From assembly GCA_017420845.1 (NCBI GenBank), contig JAFQOC010000634.1, positions 1 through 7,836 on the forward strand: DNA of 7,836 nt, given 5' to 3'. Within the stretch, counting starts at the first letter, position 1. Each line of letters starts with the position of its first letter. Under the pieces are notes generated by a model that did not search any database, was not told where the DNA came from, and saw only the letters and a program-made list of their open reading frames with translations. This DNA comes from Clostridia bacterium (lineage in GTDB: Bacteria; Bacillota; Clostridia; Oscillospirales; CAG-272). Below are positions 1 to 7,215 of this stretch, one piece after another. The position numbers and the translations under genes are program-made.

Positions 1-488
1 CCGATTATGACGCATTCCTCAGGCTGACCGCTGAACACGCAATCATCGTGTCTGCAAGCAAGTTCTTTACAAAGAGTAACGTAATTGCCGGTCAGTTTAC
101 TGTATGCCCGGCCCCCCGGGTTATACTGGGTACGAATGTAGTAGTAAGGCGTATTGATAATTTGATCAGAGGAGTACGTAGCTCTCTCGGGCGTCTGCTG
201 ATACAGTGCCAGCAGGTCATCCTTGCTCATCCCCGCATATGGATTTCCTTTTCCTTCCGGACTTGGAGGATTACCGGGATTTGCGGGCGTTGTCCCAGAT
301 TCGGTGTCCTGCCCGGTAGTTTCATCCGGATTGTCAGGCTGATCTGTGACCGCATTGGTAGTAGGTGTGGTTGTTCCTGCATTAGTTTCTGTACCCACAG
401 GGTCACGGTATTGATCTCTTCTTCCACATGAAGCGAGTACAGCAATAATCATAATAAATGCCAAAATGATGGCTGTCGTTTTCTTCAT
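1..488 (-). CDS. Putative propeller-like surface lipoprotein, second tandem copy (3' end outside window)
   Basis: The reading frame is open from an ATG at 488 to the window edge (162 complete codons), so the C-terminus is not visible. The protein starts MKKTTAIILAFIMIIAVLASC, a lipoprotein signal peptide with lipobox LASC, giving lipid-modified Cys21 and outer-face anchoring. A Thr/Pro/Asn/Asp-rich linker covers about residues 24-85, followed by a GMSKDDLLALYQQT segment and the start of the globular domain (INTPYYYI, AYSKLTGN). A C-x4-C-x-H-x2-C cluster lies at C140, C145, H147 and C150. It is a clear paralogue of the complete gene immediately upstream, with the same architecture and a 25-nt gap. 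An AAAGGA ribosome site is 8 nt before the ATG. The globular part has diverged (for example RTQYNPGG against MNRGTGG, and two residues fewer in the Cys/His cluster). The molecular function is not recognised. Confidence is high that this is a gene, low for its role. Confidence 0.9.
   Translation of the reverse strand, partial: MKKTTAIILAFIMIIAVLASCGRRDQYRDPVGTETNAGTTTPTTNAVTDQPDNPDETTGQDTESGTTPANPGNPPSPEGKGNPYAGMSKDDLLALYQQTPERATYSSDQIINTPYYYIRTQYNPGGRAYSKLTGNYVTLCKELACRHDDCVFSGQPEECVII
298..419 (-). repeat. 122-bp near-identical repeat, copy 1 (in the second lipoprotein gene)
   Basis: This matches 1739-1860 at 121 of 122 positions; the only difference is A381 against G1822. It encodes the linker right after the lipidated cysteine, about residues 24-64. 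The offset of 1441 nt equals one gene plus its downstream gap, so the copies sit in register in a tandem duplication. The flanking signal-peptide codons and the globular domain are much more divergent. Confidence 0.95.
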
Positions 489-496
489 AATAAATA

Positions 497-502
497 TCCT
501 TT
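497..502 (-). promoter_or_regulatory. Ribosome binding site of the second lipoprotein gene
   Basis: AAAGGA on the minus strand, 8 nt before the ATG at 488. The same motif and spacing precede the paralogue at 1929. It supports the start choice for the edge-truncated gene. Confidence 0.75.
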
Positions 503-513
503 CGTAGCATTAG

Positions 514-1929
514 TTAACTTGCTATGTAGTTGTTTTTATAAACCGTTCCGGTTTGGAGATCAATGATTGCAAACCGAATTGGATTGTCCCCTCTCGTTTC
601 CTTGTTATAGTTATTATAAATGTTGTCAAAATCCTTGTAGGTGTTGTAGTATACCACAAGGGTCTTTCCGTCTGTAGCTATAACATCGCGTATAGCATCC
701 GGAATACCATCGGTCTGCATATAGACAAGAAGAGAAAGTTCATCGTAGCTGTCCTGTCTGTACCAAAGCTGACCGCCGCTGTAGTTGACCAGCCAGTTTT
801 CTATCATGTCATTATAGTAGGTATAATGAGGGTCATTCACATACGAGGCGGTATTGTGCTTGGTCAGCAGGTACTGTCCTGCATTGTTCCACATAAGGTA
901 CACCTTATCCTCACCAATAATGGATTCCTCGGTAATAATCTCCCCTGTATGCAGGTCATAACACAGATATTTGTACAGTTGGACATTCTGACGAATGACT
1001 CGAATGTGATTTGGACCAGCTATTTCCAGGGCCCAAAAACGAACGTCCCCATCTTCAGGATTTAATAGAGAAGCATCTAACAGGCAGGTATGCACATTGC
1101 TTTGCATATCATACTGCCACAGGGCACCGTCCGTGGCGGTATAATAGAAGCAATTTTCTATCATACCTCTGCCAACTTGGAAAACGAACTCCTCACCCAA
1201 CGCAAAATCACATGTCTTTTGAACAGGATCAATCACAAACATTGAACCTTTTACAGTATCGTCATCACTCAGCACCTTAGCAGCCAAATAAATCTTACCG
1301 TTAAATGCTCCAAAGCCGGTTGGATCATCCAAATCATTCCACTCATAAATCAACTCAGCATCATCTAACATGAGGTTGAACGAATACAAGCGAAATCTAT
1401 CTGCAAAACCATTTTGAATCCCAAGATAAATACGGTCTCCAATGATTACACATTCTTGTATAGTGCCTTTGAACACACAATTATCATCAAGGTGATTACA
1501 CCCCAATTGTTTGCAAAGAGTAATAACATTGCCTGTTAATTTACTATATGCCTGCCCCCCCGTTCCTCGGTTCATAATGAAGTAGTATGGAGTATTGAAC
1601 ATGGCATCGCAGGAGAACATGGTTCGTTCGGAAGTTTGCTGATACAGTGCCAGCAGATCATCCTTGCTCATACCCGCATAAGGATTTCCCGTTTTCTCGG
1701 GGCTTGGAGGATTGCCGGGATTTACGGGTGTTGTTCCCGATTCGGTGTCCTGCCCGGTAGTTTCATCCGGATTGTCAGGCTGATCTGTGACCGCATTGGT
1801 AGTAGGTGTGGTTGTTCCTGCGTTAGTTTCTGTACCCACAGGGTCACGGTATTGATCTCTGCGGTTGCAGGAGGCAAGCACAGTTAAAATTGACAACACT
1901 GCTAAAACAATAGCAATACTTTTTTTCAT
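514..1929 (-). CDS. Putative propeller-like surface lipoprotein, complete copy (471 aa)
   Basis: It begins with a lipoprotein signal peptide, MKKSIAIVLAVLSILTVLASC, so Cys21 is the likely lipidation site and the protein should be anchored outside the membrane. Residues about 24-85 form a Thr/Pro/Asn/Asp-rich spacer. The rest is a beta-rich domain with recurring blade-like strands such as GDRIYLGIQ, NGKIYLAAK, SMFVIDP and GALWQYDM, resembling the repeat-propeller lipoproteins (DUF5050-like) common in Clostridia; that assignment is from pattern only. A Cys/His cluster, C139-x4-C144-x-H146-x4-C151, precedes the propeller-like part and could bind a metal or form a disulfide. No catalytic motif is seen. 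The gene lies 20 nt after the LRR lipoprotein and 25 nt before its paralogue, so it belongs to the transporter operon. A role as ligand-binding or sensing partner of the transporter is inference. Confidence 0.9.
   Translation of the reverse strand: MKKSIAIVLAVLSILTVLASCNRRDQYRDPVGTETNAGTTTPTTNAVTDQPDNPDETTGQDTESGTTPVNPGNPPSPEKTGNPYAGMSKDDLLALYQQTSERTMFSCDAMFNTPYYFIMNRGTGGQAYSKLTGNVITLCKQLGCNHLDDNCVFKGTIQECVIIGDRIYLGIQNGFADRFRLYSFNLMLDDAELIYEWNDLDDPTGFGAFNGKIYLAAKVLSDDDTVKGSMFVIDPVQKTCDFALGEEFVFQVGRGMIENCFYYTATDGALWQYDMQSNVHTCLLDASLLNPEDGDVRFWALEIAGPNHIRVIRQNVQLYKYLCYDLHTGEIITEESIIGEDKVYLMWNNAGQYLLTKHNTASYVNDPHYTYYNDMIENWLVNYSGGQLWYRQDSYDELSLLVYMQTDGIPDAIRDVIATDGKTLVVYYNTYKDFDNIYNNYNKETRGDNPIRFAIIDLQTGTVYKNNYIAS
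1739..1860 (-). repeat. 122-bp near-identical repeat, copy 2 (in the complete lipoprotein gene)
   Basis: Partner of 298-419, with one mismatch in 122. It encodes residues R24 to S64 of the complete lipoprotein, ending abruptly at codon 24 on the signal-peptide side, where the next bases differ. Identity falls off more gradually on the other side. Confidence 0.95.
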
Positions 1930-1937
1930 GGTGTTTT

Positions 1938-1943
1938 TCCTTT
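1938..1943 (-). promoter_or_regulatory. Ribosome binding site of the complete propeller-like lipoprotein
   Basis: AAAGGA on the minus strand, 8 nt before the ATG at 1929, in the 20-nt gap after the LRR lipoprotein gene. There is no room for a promoter or terminator here, so co-transcription is expected. Confidence 0.75.
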
Positions 1944-1949
1944 CATAAA

Positions 1950-3134
1950 TTACGGATTGTTTGTTGGCTTTAATTGCGGAACTCCGCTGTCGTCATATGC
2001 CCATTCATCCGAATAATGGAACTCGACATTGTTTTCTTTACAAGCGGAGGCCAGGTAAGCGATATAGGGGCGCGCCTCGTCTTTGGTGTCAGAGAGATAG
2101 ACGTGTGCCAAGCTTGTATTGGCAAACACGCGGGTATCCCCCGTATTGATGGGCGAGCCTTTGAAAACAATGTATTCCAATTGCTCGCAACCCGCAAAGG
2201 AGCCCGTGGTCTGAATACTTTCGGGGAGGATCACCGCCCTGATGTCAGTAATCCCCATCAATGCTTGGTGATTGATTGTAACGACTCCTTCGGGAATTGT
2301 CAGCACCCCTTCCACAAGCTGATCTCCGATATACAGATGTTTAGCGATCTCCACGGGATTTGCGTCATCGTAATCGAATTCAATACTGCACCAGCCATCT
2401 ATGGTGCCGCCATATCGTACAGCGGTCAAGCCATCACAGTTCTTGAATGCTTGGGCATTGATTTGTACCACATTTGCCGGAATACCGATTTCGGTCATGG
2501 AGCGGCAATTTTCAAAAGCATTTTGGTCAATTACCGAAAGAGTAGTTGGCAGATGCATTGTGGTCAGATTCACACAATCCCGGAAGGTTGCATTGGAAAT
2601 AATCAAGACACCCTCTGGTATGGTTATCTCACTCAATCGAAGGCAACCGCTGAACGCTTCTCGTCCAATGTGATTGACCGTTGGGGGAATCTCTATACGG
2701 CGCAAATTCACGCAATCCTGAAGTGCCCATTCGCCAATGCCCGTTGTACCCTCGGGAAGGTGAACATACGTTACCTCTTTTGCGCCTTGCAGAGCACGAG
2801 GCATCAATCCAAGTACAGGTAACTGTTCATACGTGGCGGGAATCATGATCTGCGTATCCTTACATTCACCGATACCGCTGACCAAATAGCCGGTGCCTTC
2901 CTCGGATAAACTGAATGACAATCCTTCCGAAGGGGCATATGGCACGTCACATTGACTGCATATACCGTCAACAAAACGGTGTGCCAGACAAGCGTTCTCT
3001 GCGGCATCATAAGGATTCACAAAGGGGGCCTTGGTTTCATCCCCCGTAGGAATCCCTGTTTGACAGCCCGTGTAAAAGGAGAAGCACAGGACAGCCATCA
3101 TGAGTAAAATAATAGCTTTATTCATACGTTTCAT
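1950..3134 (-). CDS. BspA-type leucine-rich repeat surface lipoprotein (394 aa)
   Basis: Start chosen at 3134 (MKRMNKAIILLMMAVLCFSF): GGAGGT lies 6 nt upstream, and a longer frame from 3179 would overlap the permease gene and bury the signal peptide. The lipobox-like YTGC makes Cys24 the probable lipidated residue. A small Cys/His cluster follows (C49-x2-H52-x6-C59-x2-C62, with VDGICSQC), a possible metal knuckle. Residues about 96-243 carry leucine-rich repeats of the LRR_5/BspA type with an exact 23-residue period: isoleucine/leucine-proline pairs begin at 149, 172, 195 and 218, alternating with AFSGC, TFRDC, AFENC and AFKNC. An island (TIDGWCSIEFDY...) interrupts them, then more repeats follow (LTIPEGVVTINHQAL, VILPESI). 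Such repeats usually bind proteins or peptides at the cell surface. It lies 14 nt after the permease gene, implying a linked role; the ligand is unknown. Confidence 0.92.
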   Translation of the reverse strand: MKRMNKAIILLMMAVLCFSFYTGCQTGIPTGDETKAPFVNPYDAAENACLAHRFVDGICSQCDVPYAPSEGLSFSLSEEGTGYLVSGIGECKDTQIMIPATYEQLPVLGLMPRALQGAKEVTYVHLPEGTTGIGEWALQDCVNLRRIEIPPTVNHIGREAFSGCLRLSEITIPEGVLIISNATFRDCVNLTTMHLPTTLSVIDQNAFENCRSMTEIGIPANVVQINAQAFKNCDGLTAVRYGGTIDGWCSIEFDYDDANPVEIAKHLYIGDQLVEGVLTIPEGVVTINHQALMGITDIRAVILPESIQTTGSFAGCEQLEYIVFKGSPINTGDTRVFANTSLAHVYLSDTKDEARPYIAYLASACKENNVEFHYSDEWAYDDSGVPQLKPTNNP

Positions 3135-3140
3135 AGTCAT

Positions 3141-3146
3141 ACCTCC
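3141..3146 (-). promoter_or_regulatory. Ribosome binding site deciding the LRR lipoprotein start
   Basis: GGAGGT on the minus strand sits 6 nt before the ATG at 3134. It directly abuts another ATG at 3140, which is too close to be used. It also nearly touches the permease stop codon (3149-3151), so translational coupling is likely. Confidence 0.8.
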
Positions 3147-3148
3147 GT

Positions 3149-5536
3149 TTATACCTTCACCCATTTGCGTCTTCCCCAAAGGATCAGCCCGACACAGCCA
3201 CCAATCACGGCAAGCGTAAACAGAACGAAGTACAGGACAGAGCCGTGGGCAAGCATGAGGTATTCATTACCGGACAGCAGCGTGGTGAAATCGACGTAGC
3301 AAGCAAAGCCAAGTCCGAAGCGTCTGAACACATAGGGAATGACGGTGGTCAATGCCACGACGGCCATGGTATTGACAGGCTTCTTTCCAAGGATGGAAAC
3401 GGATACCGTTATTACACCCAGGAGAATCACACCCAATACACGCAACGTCTCAAAGATCATGAGATACTGATTGATGGTGATATCCCACTTGATCTCCGAC
3501 AGCATGGGCAAGCTTTGTACGGGAGACAAACCGCTCGTAAAGGTATAGAGCTCAGTCATCTTCATATGATCTACGAAGCCAAAGATGATCGCCAATACAC
3601 CGCATACGGCAATGGCCAGCACATATTTGGTCGCAAACAAGCGGCCTCGCCCATGCTTAGTCGTGCGGAGAATACCTGCCATACCGGAGCCGTACTCGGT
3701 GGTGAACAATACCGCGCCAAATACCAAAGCGAAGGCGTAGAGTATATAGTCGAAGCTGCGGGTGAACATATGATTCCAGCCCGTGACGTATACGAAGTCG
3801 CCTTCAATTCCTCGCTCCCGCAAAGCCAGCAAATGATCTCTTTGGGCTTCCACGGTCGCAAAGACAGGTTCCTTGGCTTTAGCTGTTTCCAGGTCATCCT
3901 GAAATTCCATATACTCGGCAAATGTGATTTCTTTTTTCTGATATTTTTCCTTCATTTCGGCTTCAGCCGACATCAGATAGTCGATATTTGCCCGTTCATC
4001 CTCAATATAAGCCAGCTTTTCATCCGTGACTTCACCCTCCAGAAGCTCCATATAGTCCATATATACAGCATCCGAGAAGGAATAGGCTACCGCATCAGTC
4101 GTTTGTACGGTATAGCCCTTGATCAGCAGTACCGCTACCAAAAGCAGAATCCATTTGCCGGCAATCATGTGCTTGTGAACCTCATAGCCTCCTACGGAAC
4201 GGGACAGGCTGGGGAAAGCGCGGTTGGGGATGGATAGCTTGATTTTTTTATTCAGTCGGATCTTATGGACACCGGGGGTACGGCAATACAGGACAGCTGT
4301 ACACACGGCAGAACCGACAAGAATCAGGCCAAAGAAGATAAAAATGGCGGGAAGGTATTGCAGGCACCGTCCGAATACGTTGATGGCGTAGTAACGAGAG
4401 AAGCAAACCTCGGTATCCATGACGGTAAAGATATTGAGCAAACGCAAGGGATTGTTCTGATCCAAGAAGCCTGTAAAATAAATGACAAAATTGGCTCCCC
4501 CGAATACAAGCCCCGAAAGATAACTGAGCGCATGATTTTTGAGCAGAAGCGAGACTGTCAAAAGCAACGAGCCCATGGCAAACAGCGTCAGGATCTTGAT
4601 GAGCAACGTAAGACCCAGATACTCACCAACCGTCACGATGTAAGGGCAGTAGGCATTGGCCTCAAAGATCTGTACGAAATTGGACAGAGACGAATATCCA
4701 CCGTTCTCAATACCAAAGATGATCCAGGTGGTTGCGCTGAAGGTCAGCACCGCAAACGCGGATAGGAGTAGCAGGGTCAGGTATTTCGTGGAGATCAACG
4801 CGATACGACCTTTGCGGGTTGCACGGATGATCGGGAACGTGCCGTTCTTTTTCTCATCCAGTAAAAGCCCGGGAACTAACGCAAGCAGGAACAAGATCAG
4901 GCAAATGTTTCCGCTGGTGTAGGTGAAATAGGTGTCCCAGCCATTTCTGTCTTCGATACGGATGGGCAGATTCTTATTGACCGAGTAAATATCGATCACG
5001 TCACTTTGATAGCGGTATTCGTAGCTATCCGCACTCATGCCGTAAGCGATATACTCCTGTTGAAACAGCTCTGCATTGGAAATAACTCCGTCATAGATCG
5101 CAGGAAGATCCTCATACAGATAGCTGTAAACGCGATTGAAATACTTATAGATTTCGTTGTATTCATCAATCTTGGCACGAATTTCGTCATTATACTCCGG
5201 CCAGAAGTCCTGAATGGTGTAATTGGCTTCCTCACCCATCATTTCCGCTTCCATATTTTTGTCATTCGCTTTACCCATAGCGTCAAGCCTTTTCTCTTTA
5301 TATGTCCGCCGTTCAGTAAAGTCTGCCATAAAAGCTTCGGGATTGGCTTCGTAACGCTCAAACATGGCATCCACCCTTGCCTGGGTTTCCGCATCCAACT
5401 GTGACGGCAGATTCAACTCGCCTCTGGCTTGCGGGGCAGCATAATAGGATAACAGCGCATTGACAAGAAACATGAAAGCGAAAAAGATCAGTACGAATTT
5501 GTTGCCAAGAATTTTCTTGATCTCATATTTCAGCAT
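3149..5536 (-). CDS. ABC-2-type transporter permease, two fused homologous halves (795 aa)
   Basis: This is an integral membrane subunit. Hydrophobic stretches suggest about 12 helices, six per half: near residues 14-31, 209-226, 250-275, 305-333, 337-355 and 393-418, then 461-474, 596-612, 636-655, 695-717, 722-738 and 764-787. Each half has one helix, then a charged, soluble, probably extracytoplasmic region (about 32-205 and 475-590), then five helices. The halves align: KYEIKKILGNKFVLIFF with GYEVHKHMIAGKWILLL, and IIRATRKGRIALISTKYL with ILRTTKHGRGRLFATKYV. It therefore looks like an internal duplication that supplies both transmembrane domains in one chain; single-domain relatives are about 400 residues or less. 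The start has a G-rich site (GGGGGG) 8 nt upstream. It lies 15 nt after ATPase B. Substrate unknown; export of a peptide or lipid-like compound, or immunity to one, is inferred from context. Confidence 0.92.
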   Translation of the reverse strand: MLKYEIKKILGNKFVLIFFAFMFLVNALLSYYAAPQARGELNLPSQLDAETQARVDAMFERYEANPEAFMADFTERRTYKEKRLDAMGKANDKNMEAEMMGEEANYTIQDFWPEYNDEIRAKIDEYNEIYKYFNRVYSYLYEDLPAIYDGVISNAELFQQEYIAYGMSADSYEYRYQSDVIDIYSVNKNLPIRIEDRNGWDTYFTYTSGNICLILFLLALVPGLLLDEKKNGTFPIIRATRKGRIALISTKYLTLLLLSAFAVLTFSATTWIIFGIENGGYSSLSNFVQIFEANAYCPYIVTVGEYLGLTLLIKILTLFAMGSLLLTVSLLLKNHALSYLSGLVFGGANFVIYFTGFLDQNNPLRLLNIFTVMDTEVCFSRYYAINVFGRCLQYLPAIFIFFGLILVGSAVCTAVLYCRTPGVHKIRLNKKIKLSIPNRAFPSLSRSVGGYEVHKHMIAGKWILLLVAVLLIKGYTVQTTDAVAYSFSDAVYMDYMELLEGEVTDEKLAYIEDERANIDYLMSAEAEMKEKYQKKEITFAEYMEFQDDLETAKAKEPVFATVEAQRDHLLALRERGIEGDFVYVTGWNHMFTRSFDYILYAFALVFGAVLFTTEYGSGMAGILRTTKHGRGRLFATKYVLAIAVCGVLAIIFGFVDHMKMTELYTFTSGLSPVQSLPMLSEIKWDITINQYLMIFETLRVLGVILLGVITVSVSILGKKPVNTMAVVALTTVIPYVFRRFGLGFACYVDFTTLLSGNEYLMLAHGSVLYFVLFTLAVIGGCVGLILWGRRKWVKV

Positions 5537-5551
5537 GGCAACATCCCCCCA

Positions 5552-6415
5552 TTAAAGAATGTCGCCAAAGACATGGAGATAGTAGTCCTCCAAGGATGGA
5601 ACGACCGGGATGGAATCTTCCGTGGGCTTCACATCGGACAGGATGCGGAGGATCACGCCCTGCTCGCCGTTCTGGATGTTGACCACGCGGAACTTGTCTT
5701 GCATGGCCTGGACTTCCTCGGGCTTGACTACCGTCTGCCACACCTGACCATCGATCTTTTGGGTCAGCTCGTAGGGACTGCCGCTGTCCGAGATCACTCC
5801 TTTTTTGAGCATGATGGCCTCGCGGGCTATGAATTCCACATCGGATACCACATGGGTGGCAATGATGACAGTTTTATTCAGCGCAACGCTGGCGATGTAG
5901 TTACGGATGGCAATTCGCTGTTTGGGATCGAGACCGGCGGTAGGCTCGTCGAGAATCACGATTTCGGGATCACCGAGAAGGGCTTGGGCGAGGGCAAGAC
6001 GTTGCTTCATACCGCCCGAGAAGGAGCCGATGCGGTGGGTTCTTACGTCGTGAAGTTCAACCGCGTGAAGCAGCTCATCGATTTGTTCCTCGGCCTTCTT
6101 CTTGTTCAACCCCTTCAGAGTTGCCATGTAGCGGAGAAAATCGAGAGCGGAAAAAGAAGGATACATACCGGGGTACTGGGGCATAAATCCCAGTTTTTCT
6201 CGGTAGGTGTGACCCAATTTTCCGATGAGCGTACCGTCCAGAAGGATCTCACCTTCATCGGGCTTCAGGTTCTGTGTGACCATATTCATGAGGGTGGATT
6301 TGCCAGAGCCGTTAGGCCCAAGCAAAGCGTAGATACCGTGATCGAAGTGGTATGTGAATTTGTTCAAAGCCAAATTCGAACCGTAGGATTTTGAAAGACT
6401 TTTGATAGTAAACAT
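5552..6415 (-). CDS. ABC transporter ATP-binding protein B (287 aa)
   Basis: This is a cytoplasmic nucleotide-binding subunit that would drive the fused permease. All ATPase motifs are intact: Walker A GPNGSGKST (33-41), Q-loop MPQ (Gln80), signature FSGGMKQR (132-139), Walker B IVILDEP (152-158, Glu157 catalytic), D-loop GLD (161-163) and switch His188 in IIATHVVSD. Residues about 215-287 form a C-terminal extension (VWQTVVKPEEVQ..., ending LEDYYLHVFGDIL) typical of drug or bacteriocin-type exporter ATPases; ATPase A lacks it. The start at 6415 has AAGGAG 5 nt upstream. It is flanked by ATPase A (35-nt gap) and the permease (15-nt gap). The two ATPases are similar in layout but clearly different in sequence, pointing to a heterodimeric motor. 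Confidence 0.95.
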   Translation of the reverse strand: MFTIKSLSKSYGSNLALNKFTYHFDHGIYALLGPNGSGKSTLMNMVTQNLKPDEGEILLDGTLIGKLGHTYREKLGFMPQYPGMYPSFSALDFLRYMATLKGLNKKKAEEQIDELLHAVELHDVRTHRIGSFSGGMKQRLALAQALLGDPEIVILDEPTAGLDPKQRIAIRNYIASVALNKTVIIATHVVSDVEFIAREAIMLKKGVISDSGSPYELTQKIDGQVWQTVVKPEEVQAMQDKFRVVNIQNGEQGVILRILSDVKPTEDSIPVVPSLEDYYLHVFGDIL

Positions 6416-6420
6416 TGTTT

Positions 6421-6426
6421 CTCCTT
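6421..6426 (-). promoter_or_regulatory. Ribosome binding site of ATPase B
   Basis: AAGGAG on the minus strand, 5 nt before the ATG at 6415, within the 35-nt gap after ATPase A. No hairpin with a T-run is seen in this gap. Confidence 0.75.
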
Positions 6427-6450
6427 AATAAAAATATGACTTTGTAAACT

Positions 6451-7128
6451 TCAAGCCAATAAAGACATCGCATTTTCAGTCGAACCGGCATACACTAGCT
6501 TGCCGCGTTCCAACATGACAGCTTCTTTGGCAATATGGGCAATATCCGAGGATAAATGTGTTGCCATGATCACTGTGCTGTGAAGTCCTCGTTTGGCAAT
6601 CAGGTTGAGCGCCGCGATCCGTTCAGCCAGGTCAAGACCGACAGTTGGCTCGTCAAGTAATATGACATCGGGGAAGCCGATAAGAGCTTGCGCCAGAGAG
6701 ATTCGCTGAACCGTACCGCCTGATAGAGAACCAATCGGTGCGTCTCGCACGTCTATCAGATGCAGTTCTTCCAACAACTCATTCACTTCTTTTGCGGCAT
6801 GATCCTGTCCCAATCCCTTCATTATGGCAACGTACATAAGAAAGTCTTCAACGCCATAGCCGGGATACAGCGTTGTCCGCTGGGGCATATATCCTACTCT
6901 GTTTTGGTATTCGGACACCTCCTTTTTTATTTCGATGCCATCGAGCAGGATCCGTCCCTTAGACCGCCGAGCGGCGTTCTCGCTTTGGGCAATGATTGAA
7001 AGCAAGGTGGTTTTTCCCGATCCGTTTTCCCCGACTAACGCATATACGCCATCATTGAAGGTGTAAGAAAAGTCATCCAGCACTACACGCCGACCGTAGC
7101 TTTTTGTCAGGTGCTCTACACGAAGCAA
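6451..7128 (-). CDS. ABC transporter ATP-binding protein A (225 aa, TTG start)
   Basis: This is the first gene of the minus-strand operon. The frame begins at a TTG codon (7126-7128) with AAAGGAG 7 nt upstream and yields the normal ABC N-terminus LRVEHLTKSYG, so a non-ATG start is the best reading. Motifs are Walker A GENGSGKTT (33-41), Q-loop MPQ (Gln83), signature LSGGTVQR (135-142, Thr where Gln is usual), Walker B VILLDEP (155-161, catalytic Glu160), D-loop GLD (164-166) and switch His191 in IMATHLSSD. It ends soon after the core fold (VYAGSTENAMSLLA), about 60 residues shorter than ATPase B. Both ATPases keep their catalytic residues, so both sites may hydrolyse ATP. It is read divergently from the response regulator gene, 317 nt away. 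Confidence 0.94.
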   Translation of the reverse strand: MLRVEHLTKSYGRRVVLDDFSYTFNDGVYALVGENGSGKTTLLSIIAQSENAARRSKGRILLDGIEIKKEVSEYQNRVGYMPQRTTLYPGYGVEDFLMYVAIMKGLGQDHAAKEVNELLEELHLIDVRDAPIGSLSGGTVQRISLAQALIGFPDVILLDEPTVGLDLAERIAALNLIAKRGLHSTVIMATHLSSDIAHIAKEAVMLERGKLVYAGSTENAMSLLA

Positions 7129-7135
7129 AATACTT

Positions 7136-7142
7136 CTCCTTT
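7136..7142 (-). promoter_or_regulatory. Ribosome binding site supporting the TTG start of ATPase A
   Basis: AAAGGAG on the minus strand, 7 nt before the TTG at 7128. There is no in-frame ATG or GTG near this site, so TTG initiation is favoured. Confidence 0.75.
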
Positions 7143-7181
7143 CCGCGATCCTTATAGAATCGCTATTTTCTTTGTGCTAAC

Positions 7182-7210
7182 AGTATAGCAGAAATTTTCA
7201 CGATTTCCGA
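7182..7210 (-). promoter_or_regulatory. Candidate promoter of the ABC transporter operon (extended -10)
   Basis: On the minus strand, TGCTATACT (7182-7190) is an extended -10 element with five of six matches to TATAAT. The 17-nt-spaced upstream hexamer TCGGAA (7205-7210) is a poor -35, which an extended -10 can tolerate. Transcription would start near 7175, giving a leader of about 45 nt before the TTG. It abuts the 94-bp palindrome. A weak intrinsic promoter would suit activation by a regulator. Confidence 0.5.
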
Positions 7211-7215
7211 AAAGC

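Noticed and set aside
227..445. Short minus-strand frame inside the edge lipoprotein gene
   Set aside because: It lies in another frame of 1-488, whose frame shows the lipoprotein signal and matches the paralogue residue by residue.
489..513. Terminator or promoter between the tandem lipoprotein genes
   Set aside because: Only 25 nt long; it contains a ribosome site and no hairpin with a T-run.
298..1860. CRISPR or insertion-sequence explanation for the 122-bp repeat
   Set aside because: Only two copies are visible, in register inside homologous coding genes, with no spacers, no terminal inverted repeats and no transposase.
1974..2822. Long plus-strand open frame (282 codons) opposite the LRR gene
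   Set aside because: It is antisense to a clear LRR protein with 23-residue periodicity; no ribosome site and no recognisable domain.
3135..3179. A longer start for the LRR lipoprotein at 3179 (or 3140)
   Set aside because: It would overlap the end of the permease gene and put 15 polar residues before the signal peptide. GGAGGT is correctly spaced only for the ATG at 3134; at 3140 the spacing is zero.
3245..4237. Long plus-strand open frame (330 codons) opposite the permease
   Set aside because: Composition is typical of an antisense shadow; the minus-strand frame encodes coherent membrane helices and a duplicated fold.
5573..6394. Plus-strand open frame opposite ATPase B
   Set aside because: The minus strand carries every ABC motif in order; the plus frame is a mirror artefact.
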